This document shows, piece after piece, positions 24,581-32,198 of a stretch of 64,000 nucleotides of DNA. The stretch comes from Nocardioides hwasunensis (GTDB lineage: Bacteria > Actinomycetota > Actinomycetes > Propionibacteriales > Nocardioidaceae), in contig NZ_JACXYY010000008.1 of NCBI RefSeq assembly GCF_014779665.1, positions 62,001 through 126,000 of the forward strand, given 5' to 3'. Numbering within the stretch: the stretch's first letter is position 1; each line of letters opens with the position of its first letter. The notes under the pieces are model-generated. The model made no database searches. It was not told the DNA's origin and saw only the letters and a program-made list of their open reading frames with translations. Position numbers and translations under genes: made by a program.

Positions 24581-24904
24581 TCACATCACCTTGACCGCGG
24601 TGATCGTGCCCATCAGGGAGGTGAAGGCCTCGCCGCCCGCCTTGTCGGTCTCGAAGTAGTTCATCGCGATCTTGCCGAGGCGTCCCGACATCTCCTCGAC
24701 GTCCTTGCAGAGGTTGTTCATGCCCTCCTCCCAGCGCCCCTGGAACTCGTCGAGCGCGTCCCAGACCACGTCGCTGCCCACGTCGTCACGGCTGGGCACG
24801 AGGTCCTCGACGTCCTTGTCCTTGAAGAGCTTCACGGTGTCGTTGAGGCCCTGGGCGGCCTTGCCCATGCTCTCGAGGTCGACTTCGTAGTCGTAGGACG
24901 GCAT
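24581..24904 (-). CDS. WXG100-like protein, partner of the T7SS effector
   Basis: A 107-residue helical-hairpin protein starting at ATG 24904 (MPSYDYEVDLESMG). It has the size and heptad pattern of the WXG100/ESAT-6 superfamily, with a degenerate turn around VVWDALDEFQGRWEEG. It is encoded directly upstream of the long T7SS-type effector with one base between them, so it probably forms a targeting complex with it. The divergent neighbour on the other strand is another pair of WXG100-like genes. No ESX core machinery (EccC, EccD) is in the window. Confidence 0.78.
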   Translation of the reverse strand: MPSYDYEVDLESMGKAAQGLNDTVKLFKDKDVEDLVPSRDDVGSDVVWDALDEFQGRWEEGMNNLCKDVEEMSGRLGKIAMNYFETDKAGGEAFTSLMGTITAVKVM

Positions 24905-25028
24905 GGCTGTGGGGTTCCCCGCGCGGCGCCCGCTCAAACCGATGGTGACCCGGCAGAAATCACGCGTGTGAACCCCCGCTTCCGGGGGTAGGAGGCCGGC
25001 ATCAGTGCTCGACCGAAGGGAGCGGCCC

Positions 25029-25349
25029 GTGGCCGTCGGACTCGTCTATTCCGAGATGCAGGCAGCCGCCCAGGCCGCTGCCGACGCGGTCGACCCGCTC
25101 CAGCAGACGCTGCGCGAGCTCGCCGCCACGATCGAGACCGAGGCCGGCAAGGGCTTCAAGGGCCAGGCGGCCGTCGGGTTCGGGCAGGCGATCAACGAGT
25201 GGTTCAACGTCGCCGTCACCCTGCGTCCCATCCTCGAGGGCTACTCGCAGAACCTGACGTACCTCGCCCAGGAGCATGCGACCAACGACACCGAGCAGGC
25301 CGTCCGCGCCGGGCAGCTCGCCGACCGCCTCGGCGGCGGTCCCCGATGA
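25029..25349 (+). CDS. WXG100-family-like protein (first of a pair)
   Basis: A 106-residue helical protein beginning at GTG 25029, with AAGGGAG about 8 nt upstream. Ala-rich amphipathic helix 1 (EMQAAAQAAADAVDPLQQTL), a Gly-rich turn in KGFKGQAAVGFGQ instead of a WXG, and helix 2 from AINEWFNVAV to the end. The ATG of the next WXG100-like gene overlaps its stop (ATGA), the usual arrangement of heterodimeric EsxA/EsxB-type pairs. It is divergent from the effector operon, so the shared 124-bp gap (24905-25028) probably contains both promoters. Confidence 0.78.
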   Translation: MAVGLVYSEMQAAAQAAADAVDPLQQTLRELAATIETEAGKGFKGQAAVGFGQAINEWFNVAVTLRPILEGYSQNLTYLAQEHATNDTEQAVRAGQLADRLGGGPR

Positions 25350-25645
25350 GCGAGCGCGGCGTCGTCGTCCACCAGGGCGCACTGTCGAGCATGGAGACCG
25401 CGCTCGGCGACGCGACCACGAAGATCACCGAGCAGATCGACCGGCTCCTCCAGGAGGCGGAGCGGCTCACCCCGGGCTGGGACGAGACCAGCGAGTCCCA
25501 CCTCGCCCACCTGGACTACCAGCAGAGGCTCCGCGACGGCGTCAAGAGCCTGACCGACGCGCTCGACCAGGTGCGGACGAAGGCGGCGACCTACCGCGAG
25601 GACGCTCGCGAGATCGAGGTCGAGAACGTCGCGATCTCGAACTGA
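25346..25645 (+). CDS. WXG100-family protein (second of a pair)
   Basis: A 99-residue WXG100-type helical hairpin: helix 1 around MSERGVVVHQGALSSMETAL, turn TPGWDETSE (W-x-E replacing W-x-G), helix 2 HLAHLDYQQRLRDGVKSLTD. The start ATG 25346 overlaps the previous stop, so it is coupled to its partner. Such pairs are secreted by ESX/type VII systems as dimers and often accompany polymorphic toxins, as here on the opposite strand. The C-terminal YxxxD/E-like secretion signal may be TYREDAREIE. Confidence 0.82.
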   Translation: MSERGVVVHQGALSSMETALGDATTKITEQIDRLLQEAERLTPGWDETSESHLAHLDYQQRLRDGVKSLTDALDQVRTKAATYREDAREIEVENVAISN

Positions 25646-25709
25646 TCGCACCCCGTCGCGGGATGGTGACCGCGGCGACCTCGGCCCGGCGATCACCCAT
25701 CGGGGGGAT

Positions 25710-25724
25710 GTTACCTACGGGTAG
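25710..25724. promoter_or_regulatory. Candidate operator GTTACCTACGGGTAG before etfD
   Basis: The 15-mer GTTACCTACGGGTAG (inverted repeat core TACC-N4-GGTA) lies 90 bp before the etfD start. The same element, differing in two central bases, lies before the acyl-CoA dehydrogenase gene at 42502-42516. The match in 13 of 15 positions before two genes of one pathway suggests a common fatty-acid-oxidation regulator. Confidence 0.55.
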
Positions 25725-25813
25725 GATCCTTCTCACTCGTGGGAGCCCTGCCGTCCGCGCGCATGACGGTCATATGCTCCGGCTCGTACGCCCCGACTGA
25801 GGAGCAGCCCTTC

Positions 25814-28800
25814 ATGCAGATCTTCGCGATCGTCGTCTCGTTCGCACTGACCGTCGCCGCCGTCGCCCTGCTGGTGCCGGCCGTACGTCGGATGCTGGGC
25901 GTGATCCGGGCCGGCCAGCCCGCTCCCGGCCGCACCGGCAACCCGGCCGGTCGTGCGACCACGATGCTCAAGGAGACCTTCCTCCACACGCGGATGCTCC
26001 AGTGGCACTGGGTCGGCATCATGCACTGGTTCGTCTACGCGGCGTTCCTGTTCCTCAGCACCGCCGTGCTGGCGGCGTACTTCCAGCTGTTCTCACCGTC
26101 GTTCGCCTGGCCGCTCATCGGCCACTGGTATCCCTACGAGTGGTTCAGCGAGCTCATCGGCCTGCTGAGCACCGTCGGCATCGTCTATCTCATCCTCGTG
26201 CGGCAGCGGAACCACCCGCGCACCAAGGGCCGGCGCAGCCGCTTCTACGGCTCCAACTTCTGGCAGGCCTACTTCGTCGAGGCGCTCGCGCTGCTCGAGG
26301 GCTCGGCCATCCTCTTCGTCCGGGCCGCCGAGTGGAAGCTCGACGAGGACGCCGGGCGCAGCCACTACCCGGTCGCGTCGTGGATCGGCGACGCGCTCTA
26401 CACCAACGACGCCTCCACCCTCGAGAACATCATCTACTTCATCGCGGCCTTCAAGATCGCCCTCGCGATGATCTGGCTGATGGTGATCGCCCGCAACATC
26501 ACCATGGGCATCGCGTGGCACCGCTTCACCGCCTGGTTCAACATCTACTTCAAGCGCGAGGACGACGGCGGCACCGCGCTCGGCGCCATGAAGCCGCTGA
26601 CCTCGGCCGGCAAGCCGATCACCCTCGACGACATCGACGACCTCGACGAGGAGTCCGTGCTCGGCACCGGCTCGATCGAGGACTTCTCGTGGAAGGGCAT
26701 CCTCGACTTCACCACCTGCACCGAGTGCGGCCGCTGCCAGTCGCAGTGCCCGGCCTGGAACACCGAGAAGCCCCTCTCGCCCAAGCTGCTCATCACCGCG
26801 CTGCGCGACCACGCGTACGCCAAGGCAGACGGCGACGAGGCTCACGCCGAGCGTCAGCTCGTGGGCGTCGGCTCGAAGGGCGAGAGCGCCGGCAGCGGCA
26901 CCGACGTCCTGGACTACTTCTACAACCCTGCCGACGGCGACTTCGTCATCGACGAGGACGTCCTGTGGAGCTGCACGTCGTGCGGCGCGTGCGTCCAGCA
27001 GTGCCCCGTCGACATCGAGCACGTCGACCACATCATGGACATGCGGCGCTACCAGCTGCTGGTGGAGTCCAACTTCCCCGCCGAGCTCAACCAGCTCTTC
27101 AAGGGACTGGAGAACAAGGGCAACCCGTGGAACATGTCCGCGTCCGCGCGGATGGACTGGGCCAAGGGCCTCGACTTCGACGTCCCGGTGGTCGGGGAGG
27201 ACCTGGAGTCGCTGGAGTCGGTCGACTGGCTGTTCTGGGTGGGCTGCGCGGGCGCGTACGAGGACCGCGCGAAGAAGACCACCCGTGCGGTCGCCGAGCT
27301 GCTCGACCTCGCCGGGATCTCCTTCGGCGTGCTCGGCAACGGCGAGACCTGCACCGGTGACCCGGCCCGGCGCGCCGGCAACGAGTTCGTCTTCCAGGGC
27401 CTGGCCCAGCAGAACGTGGAGACCTTCCAGGAGTACAAGGTCAAGAAGGTCGTCTCGACCTGCGCCCACTGCTTCAACACGCTCAAGAACGAGTACAAGG
27501 ACTTCGGCATCGAGCTCGAGGTCGTGCACCACACGCAGCTGCTCAACCGCCTCGTGCGCGAGGGCAGGCTGACGCCGGTCAAGGACGGCGCGGGCGCCGC
27601 GAAGCGCTCGATCACCTACCACGACCCGTGCTACCTCGGCCGCCACAACCAGGTCTACGAGCCGCCGCGCGAGCTGCTCCAGGTGCTCCCCGGCGCCGAG
27701 TTCGTGGAGATGGAGCGCAACTCCGAGCGGTCCTTCTGCTGCGGCGCCGGCGGCGCGCGGATGTGGATGGAGGAGAACCTCGGCGAGCGGATCAACGTCA
27801 ACCGCACCCGCGAGGCCGTCGGGACCGGCGCCGACCAGATCGCGGTGGGCTGCCCGTTCTGCCGCGTGATGCTCGCCGACGGGCTCACCGCCCAGCAGGC
27901 CGCGGGCGAGGCGCGCGAGGAGGTCGAGGTCCTCGACGTCGCCCAGATGCTGCTCGCGTCGGTCAAGGGCGAGCAGGCGACCAAGGCCGCACCGTCCTCC
28001 GCGCCCGCCCGGGGTGCCGCCGCACCGGCCACCGCGGCCGCCACGACCGACGTGGCCACCAAGGACGAGCCCGAGACCGGCGACGTCACGATCACCGAGG
28101 ACACGGTCACCGAGACCGCCGACGCCGGGCCCGCCGCGAAGGCCTCCGGAGGGTCGTCGCTCTTCGACACCCCGGCCGAGTCGGGCGGGTCGCTGTTCGA
28201 CGCTCCGGCGCCTGCTGCCGCACCCGCTCCCGCACCCGCGGAGGACACGAAGCCCGAACCCGCCTCCGGGGGATCGCTGTTCGACACGCCTGCTCCGGCC
28301 CCGGCCACCGCAGCCCCTGAGGACAAGACCACCGAGCCCGCCTCCGGGGGATCGCTCTTCGACGTGCCTGCCGACCAGCCGAAGTCACCGCAGGCCGAGG
28401 CACCGCAGCCCGAAGCGCCGTCTGCGAAGCCCGCCGAGAAGCCCGCGACGGACCTCGGTGGCGGTGGGTCGCTCTTCGACATCAGCACGCCCGAGCCCGA
28501 TGCTCCCGCCGCCCCGAAGCCGGAGGCGGCCCCCGCGGCGAAGGAGGCCACTCCCGACCCGGCCCCCGAGAAGCCCGCGGTCGACCTGGGTGGTGGTGGA
28601 TCGCTCTTCGACATCGCCGCCCCCGAGCCGGCCCTCGAGGTCGAGTCTCCCAGCGACTCAACCGGGAGTGAGCCCGCCGAGGACGTCGAGTCCCCCAGCG
28701 ACTCGCCCCGGACCGAGCCCGCCGCACCGGCGCCCGCGACGGACCTCGCCAGCGTCGGGTCGCTCTTCGACATCGCCACGCCGGAGCCCGCGGCGGAGCC

Positions 28801-29293
28801 GCAGCAGCGTGAGTCTCCCAGCGACTCGACCGCTCAGGAGCCAGCCGAGCAGGCCCCCGAGCAGGCCCCCGAGACGGACGTCGTCGAGGACGAGCCGGCT
28901 CCTGCCGCACCCGCGGCCACCGCTACGACGTCGGCGCCGAGCACCGACGTCGACATCGCGGGCGTCGGGTCGCTGTTCGACATCGAGGCGCCCGCCGCGG
29001 AGGCGTCCGCCCCGTCGGAGCCGGCGGCCGTCGAGCCCGAGCCCACAACAGAGGTCGAGGCCGAGGCGGCGCCAGCCGGTGCGCCTCCGAGCGGCGCCGA
29101 CCTGAGCCAGGCGGCGACGTTCTCCGACCGGGCCGAGGCCAGCGGTGACGCCGAGGAGCCGGCCGAGGCGACACCTGAGGAGACGGCCTCCGAGAGCGCG
29201 TCACCCGAACCGGCTACCACCTCGGACGGCCCGACCCACACTCCGAAGACCGACGTCGACATCAGCGGCTCCGGGTCGCTGTTCGACCTCTGA
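25814..29293 (+). CDS. etfD: EtfD-like membrane Fe-S oxidoreductase with long SLFD-repeat tail
   Basis: A 1159-residue protein whose first 720 residues match the actinobacterial iron-sulfur reductase family (M. tuberculosis Rv0338c/EtfD), which passes electrons from EtfBA to menaquinone during acyl-CoA oxidation. Order: about six TM helices (1-235), two 4Fe-4S motifs (CTECGRCQSQCP near 301, CTSCGACVQQCP near 387), then two CCG domains (WVGCAGAYED, CAHCF; HDPCYLGRHN, FCCGAGGARM near 640). Residues about 720-1159 are disordered Pro/Ala/Glu-rich with nine SLFD motifs, the last at the extreme C-terminus (GSLFDL). ATG 25814 follows GAGGAG. The tail is the unusual part and its role is unknown. Confidence 0.92.
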   Translation: MQIFAIVVSFALTVAAVALLVPAVRRMLGVIRAGQPAPGRTGNPAGRATTMLKETFLHTRMLQWHWVGIMHWFVYAAFLFLSTAVLAAYFQLFSPSFAWPLIGHWYPYEWFSELIGLLSTVGIVYLILVRQRNHPRTKGRRSRFYGSNFWQAYFVEALALLEGSAILFVRAAEWKLDEDAGRSHYPVASWIGDALYTNDASTLENIIYFIAAFKIALAMIWLMVIARNITMGIAWHRFTAWFNIYFKREDDGGTALGAMKPLTSAGKPITLDDIDDLDEESVLGTGSIEDFSWKGILDFTTCTECGRCQSQCPAWNTEKPLSPKLLITALRDHAYAKADGDEAHAERQLVGVGSKGESAGSGTDVLDYFYNPADGDFVIDEDVLWSCTSCGACVQQCPVDIEHVDHIMDMRRYQLLVESNFPAELNQLFKGLENKGNPWNMSASARMDWAKGLDFDVPVVGEDLESLESVDWLFWVGCAGAYEDRAKKTTRAVAELLDLAGISFGVLGNGETCTGDPARRAGNEFVFQGLAQQNVETFQEYKVKKVVSTCAHCFNTLKNEYKDFGIELEVVHHTQLLNRLVREGRLTPVKDGAGAAKRSITYHDPCYLGRHNQVYEPPRELLQVLPGAEFVEMERNSERSFCCGAGGARMWMEENLGERINVNRTREAVGTGADQIAVGCPFCRVMLADGLTAQQAAGEAREEVEVLDVAQMLLASVKGEQATKAAPSSAPARGAAAPATAAATTDVATKDEPETGDVTITEDTVTETADAGPAAKASGGSSLFDTPAESGGSLFDAPAPAAAPAPAPAEDTKPEPASGGSLFDTPAPAPATAAPEDKTTEPASGGSLFDVPADQPKSPQAEAPQPEAPSAKPAEKPATDLGGGGSLFDISTPEPDAPAAPKPEAAPAAKEATPDPAPEKPAVDLGGGGSLFDIAAPEPALEVESPSDSTGSEPAEDVESPSDSPRTEPAAPAPATDLASVGSLFDIATPEPAAEPQQRESPSDSTAQEPAEQAPEQAPETDVVEDEPAPAAPAATATTSAPSTDVDIAGVGSLFDIEAPAAEASAPSEPAAVEPEPTTEVEAEAAPAGAPPSGADLSQAATFSDRAEASGDAEEPAEATPEETASESASPEPATTSDGPTHTPKTDVDISGSGSLFDL

Positions 29294-29321
29294 GTCGCGC
29301 CGCCCCGCCCACCCTCGGCAC

Positions 29322-29399
29322 CGCTGTAACGCCGGGTTAGTTGCTCTACCCACCCCGCTGCATCAGGGGTGGAACAGCCAACAACCCGGCGTTACAGCG
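29322..29399. repeat. 78-bp intergenic palindromic repeat, copy 1
   Basis: Outer arms of 17 bp are perfectly complementary: CGCTGTAACGCCGGGTT (29322-29338) and its reverse complement at 29383-29399. Inner arms pair imperfectly, giving one long hairpin with a loop near GCTGCATCA. A second copy of identical length and outer arms is at 55854-55931. It lies 29 bp after the etfD stop, so it may also terminate transcription. Confidence 0.85.
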
Positions 29400-29404
29400 C
29401 GCGC

Positions 29405-29466
29405 TGACATCACCCCGGCGCTGCGTGACATCACGAGGGCGTTGACATGACATCATCGTGATGTCA
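29405..29466 (+). promoter_or_regulatory. Operator array of TGACATCA sites over the RHH gene promoter
   Basis: TGACATCAC occurs at 29405-29413 and 29426-29434, and a perfect inverted repeat TGACATCA-TCG-TGATGTCA at 29448-29466; the three direct half-sites are 21 and 22 bp apart, two helical turns. A TTGACA-like -35 (29442-29447) sits between them, and the array ends 11 bp before ATG 29478. Repeated short half-sites fit ribbon-helix-helix proteins, such as the one encoded next. Confidence 0.7.
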
Positions 29467-29477
29467 GAGTGGTGCAC

Positions 29478-30023
29478 ATGGACATCACCCCGTACGTCGA
29501 CACCCTGCGCCGTGACCTGGTCGCTGCGGCGGAGGCCGGCAGCGACGAGCTGAAGCAGGCCGCGGAGCGACTGGCCTACGCGCTCGACCCGAGTGCCCGG
29601 CTCGCGCTCATGGAGGCCATCTCCCACGCGGCCGCCGAGATCACCGCCGAGCTGCCCGAGGGCAGCGTCGACGTGCGCCTGGTCGGTCGCGAGCTCGACT
29701 TCGTCGTCGAGGTCGCCCCGCCGACCGCGGTCCCGGCACCTCCCCCGCCGCCGGCCCCGCCGGCAGCACCCGAGGAGGACGACGGCGACCTGGCCCGGAT
29801 CACGCTCCGCATCCCCGAGGCCGTCAAGGCCCGTGCCGAGGAGAAGGCGGCAGCCGCCGGCCAGAGCCTCAACACCTGGATGGTCGGCCTCGTGCGCAGC
29901 GCCACCAACGAGCACTCGATCAACGTCGACATCGACCTCAGCAGCGTGCCGTTCGTCGGCTACGACCCGTTCGCCGCCAGCCGCAAGCAGAACAACAGCC
30001 GTCGGATGAACGGCTGGATCTGA
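29478..30023 (+). CDS. Ribbon-helix-helix (HicB/Arc-like) regulatory protein
   Basis: A 181-residue protein. Residues 1-75 form an alpha/beta region (DITPYVDTLRRDL to VEVAPP), followed by a Pro/Ala hinge and a ribbon-helix-helix DNA-binding domain at about 110-150: beta strand ARITLRIPEAVKARAEEKA, then AGQSLNTWMVGLV. The C-terminus is a polar tail ending RRMNGWI. ATG 29478 was chosen over two in-frame GTGs. A tandem array of TGACATCA sites overlaps its promoter, so autorepression is likely. The next genes (DUF4097 protein and a 31-residue ORF) follow in the same direction and may be its regulon. No toxin partner of HicA type is visible. Confidence 0.82.
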   Translation: MDITPYVDTLRRDLVAAAEAGSDELKQAAERLAYALDPSARLALMEAISHAAAEITAELPEGSVDVRLVGRELDFVVEVAPPTAVPAPPPPPAPPAAPEEDDGDLARITLRIPEAVKARAEEKAAAAGQSLNTWMVGLVRSATNEHSINVDIDLSSVPFVGYDPFAASRKQNNSRRMNGWI

Positions 30024-30120
30024 CCCGCCGGGCCTGAGCGCCCGACCACCCACCGCCAGCACCATCCCAGCGGAACGGCACCGGCCGGCCCGTCGGACGA
30101 ACACACCCTCAGGAGACCAG

Positions 30121-30969
30121 ATGAGCACCCACGTGGACCACGCGTTCGCCACCCCGGAACCGATCGACCTCTACGTCGAGAACGGCCGCGGGAGCGTCGT
30201 CGTCACCGCCAGCGACACGACCGAGACCACCGTTCGGATCACCGGCCCGCGCGCCGAGGAGTACGACGTACGCCACCTGGTCGACGGGCCCGGCCGGGCG
30301 CGCGTCGCGATCCTCGCCCCGCACCGCAACGGCGGGATCTTCGGCAAGGACTCGCGCACCGAGATCGTCGTCGGGGTGCCGGTCGCCAGTGGTCTCGAGG
30401 CCAAGGTCGGCAGCAGCGACGTGGCCGCCCACGGTCGCCTCGGCGACACGCGTGTCGACTCCGGCTCGGGCGACGTCTCGCTCGACGTGGTCGACGGCGA
30501 GACAGCGGTCAAGTCCGGCTCGGGTGACGTCACCGCCGAGCTGCTCGCGGGCAGCGGCCTGGTCAAGACCGGCTCGGGCGACGTCGTCGTCCGGCGCGCC
30601 GACTCGTCCCTTCTCGTCACGACCGGCAGCGGCGACGTACGCATCGAGGCCTCCGGCGACGAGCTGGCCATCAAGACCGGGTCGGGCGACGCCGAGGTCC
30701 GTGCGATGGCGGGCGAGGCCGTCTTCACGACCGGCTCCGGCGACCTCGTCATCGGCGACGCGGCAGCGGGTCGCATCACGGCCAAGACCGCGAGCGGCGA
30801 CGTGCGCATCGGCGTACGTCCCGGGCTGCCCGTGTGGACCGACGTCCGCACCGCCAGCGGCCGGCTCTCCTCCGACCTGCCGAGCACCGGCGAGCCCGCC
30901 CCCGGCCAGCCCTACCTCGAGGTCCGTGCCACCACGGCCTCGGGCGACGTCACCCTCCACCAGAACTGA
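30121..30969 (+). CDS. DUF4097 beta-helix-like repeat protein
   Basis: A 282-residue protein of the DUF4097 (putative adhesin-like) family; function unknown. The middle carries six to seven imperfect repeats of about 17-19 residues built on SGSGDV (for example VDSGSGDVSLDVVDGE, then VKSGSGDVTAEL, TTGSGDVRIEA), predicted to stack as a right-handed beta-helix. No signal peptide or TM segment is visible, so it is probably cytoplasmic or membrane-peripheral. ATG 30121 has AGGAG upstream. It follows the RHH gene by 97 bp and precedes a 31-residue ORF by 30 bp. In Firmicutes and Actinobacteria such proteins often accompany membrane-stress regulators; that link here is inference. Confidence 0.85.
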   Translation: MSTHVDHAFATPEPIDLYVENGRGSVVVTASDTTETTVRITGPRAEEYDVRHLVDGPGRARVAILAPHRNGGIFGKDSRTEIVVGVPVASGLEAKVGSSDVAAHGRLGDTRVDSGSGDVSLDVVDGETAVKSGSGDVTAELLAGSGLVKTGSGDVVVRRADSSLLVTTGSGDVRIEASGDELAIKTGSGDAEVRAMAGEAVFTTGSGDLVIGDAAAGRITAKTASGDVRIGVRPGLPVWTDVRTASGRLSSDLPSTGEPAPGQPYLEVRATTASGDVTLHQN

Positions 30970-30999
30970 CGCGAAGCACACGAGACAAGGAGCACCGCC

Positions 31000-31095
31000 A
31001 TGTACGAGTCCCTCACCGCCCTCGAGCTCATCGCCCGTCACCGCATCGCCGAGCGCGTCCGCTACTCCCCGCGCGCGCCGAAGCGCCGCAGCTGA
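31000..31095 (+). CDS. 31-residue basic small protein
   Basis: A short ORF, MYESLTALELIARHRIAE followed by a basic Arg/Lys-rich C-terminus. AAGGAG sits 7-8 nt before ATG 31000, as good as any ribosome site in the region, and codon use is like that of its neighbours. It starts 30 bp after the DUF4097 stop and ends 9 bp before the convergent siderophore-interacting gene. One amphipathic helix plus a basic tail is predicted. Function unknown; similar tiny C-terminal ORFs trailing DUF4097 genes occur in actinobacteria as far as I recall, which needs a database check. Confidence 0.6.
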   Translation: MYESLTALELIARHRIAERVRYSPRAPKRRS

Positions 31096-31104
31096 ACCAG
31101 CACC

Positions 31105-32043
31105 TCAGGACTTCATGGCGACGCCGCGGCGCCAGTAGCCCATGAAGGCCACCCGGCCGCGGTCGAACCCGAGCTCGTTGACCAGGTGTCGGCGCAAGCC
31201 GGTCACCACCTTCGACTCGCCCGCGATCCAGGCGTAGGTGCCGCCGGTGCCCACCGCGTCGCCGGCCACCGCCTCGCCCGAGGAGGAGTGGGACGGCGTC
31301 TCCCACAGGTCGGGGTCGACCTCGTCCTCGCCGACCTCCACCTCGGCGCCCGGGATCCCCAGGTGCGCGACCACCGCGTCGTGCAGCTCGCGTCCGAGCT
31401 CGGCACCCTCGCGGGCCAGCCACACGACCTCGACGCCGGCCGGACGTCGTACGTCCTGGACGTCCGCCGCGACCGGCACCTCCAAGAAGGCCGTTCCGCG
31501 GGCGTCGGCGGGGAGCTGCTCGAGGACGGTGCACACGGCCGGCACCGCCGTCTCGTCGCCCACCAGCAACAGCTCCGCGCCCGGCGCCGGGGCGAACTCG
31601 ATGCCTCCGTAGACGTGGCCGCGGCGCGGCGCGAGCACCACGAGGCGGTCCCCGATGGCGGCCGTCGACGCCCAGGTCGAGCCTGGGCCGACGAGGTCTC
31701 CCTCGAGGTGGAGCACGATGTCGACGACGAGCGTGGTCTGCTCGCCGGTGCCGCGGACGTCGCGGATCGTGTAGGTGCGCATGTGGCCGCGCTGCTCGGT
31801 CGGCTGCTCGAGCCACGTGGTGAACCACGACCCGTCGGCTCCCTCGGTGGAGGTGATGCCGCCCGTCACCGGGTCGGGGAAGATCAGCTTGATCCGCTGG
31901 TCGTAGCGCGGGCCGTCGACGCCGAAGTCCGCGAGCTCAGGGCTGCCGAGCCCGACGCGGAGGAAGGTCGGGGTCAGGCGCTCGACGGAGACCACCTCGA
32001 CCTCGGTGAAGATCATCGGCAGGACGTCGGTGGTCACGGTCAT
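31105..32043 (-). CDS. Siderophore-interacting protein (FAD-binding ferric reductase, ViuB/SIP)
   Basis: A 312-residue flavin-dependent reductase that releases iron from imported ferric siderophores in the cytoplasm. The FAD-binding motif MRTYTIRDVR (R-x-Y-T) lies near residue 87, followed by VDIVLHLEGDLVGPGSTWA; the SIP C-terminal domain includes LLLVGDETAVPAV and YAWIAGESKVVTGLRRHL, ending RVAFMGYWRRGVA. ATG 32043. A DtxR/IdeR-like box 92 bp upstream makes iron repression likely. It stands alone; no siderophore uptake genes are adjacent. Confidence 0.93.
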   Translation of the reverse strand: MTVTTDVLPMIFTEVEVVSVERLTPTFLRVGLGSPELADFGVDGPRYDQRIKLIFPDPVTGGITSTEGADGSWFTTWLEQPTEQRGHMRTYTIRDVRGTGEQTTLVVDIVLHLEGDLVGPGSTWASTAAIGDRLVVLAPRRGHVYGGIEFAPAPGAELLLVGDETAVPAVCTVLEQLPADARGTAFLEVPVAADVQDVRRPAGVEVVWLAREGAELGRELHDAVVAHLGIPGAEVEVGEDEVDPDLWETPSHSSSGEAVAGDAVGTGGTYAWIAGESKVVTGLRRHLVNELGFDRGRVAFMGYWRRGVAMKS

Positions 32044-32134
32044 TTGCCACTCCTGGGCGAGTTCGGGCGAGCCGGCGTCCCCAGGCCTCCCCCCAGAGGA
32101 CCCGAGGACGCCGACCCGGGTCAGTCACATTGAC

Positions 32135-32153
32135 TTAGGCAAGCCTAACCATA
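32135..32153 (-). promoter_or_regulatory. DtxR/IdeR-type iron box
   Basis: TTAGGCAAGCCTAACCATA read on the minus strand gives TATGGTTAGGCTTGCCTAA, which matches the consensus TTAGGTTAGGCTAACCTAA at 15 of 19 positions with the central GGTTAGGCT intact. It lies about 90 bp before the siderophore-interacting gene. Iron-dependent repression is established for this box in actinobacteria; use here is inferred. Confidence 0.72.
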
Positions 32154-32198
32154 CCGAACAGCCGTGGGCGACTCACGGGTCAGCACCAGGCGTCGACG

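Noticed and set aside
21410..25645. A complete ESX secretion system
   Set aside because: Only WXG100-like proteins and an effector are present; no EccB, EccC, EccD, EccE or mycosin gene is seen in the window.
28150..29290. Tail of the EtfD gene as a separate gene or frameshift
   Set aside because: The frame is continuous from the reductase domains to the final GSLFDL, with consistent codon use.
30440..30830. Repeats in the DUF4097 gene as a CRISPR-like or satellite array
   Set aside because: The periodicity is at protein level (about 18 residues, SGSGDV) and falls in frame; DNA units are too divergent for CRISPR repeats.
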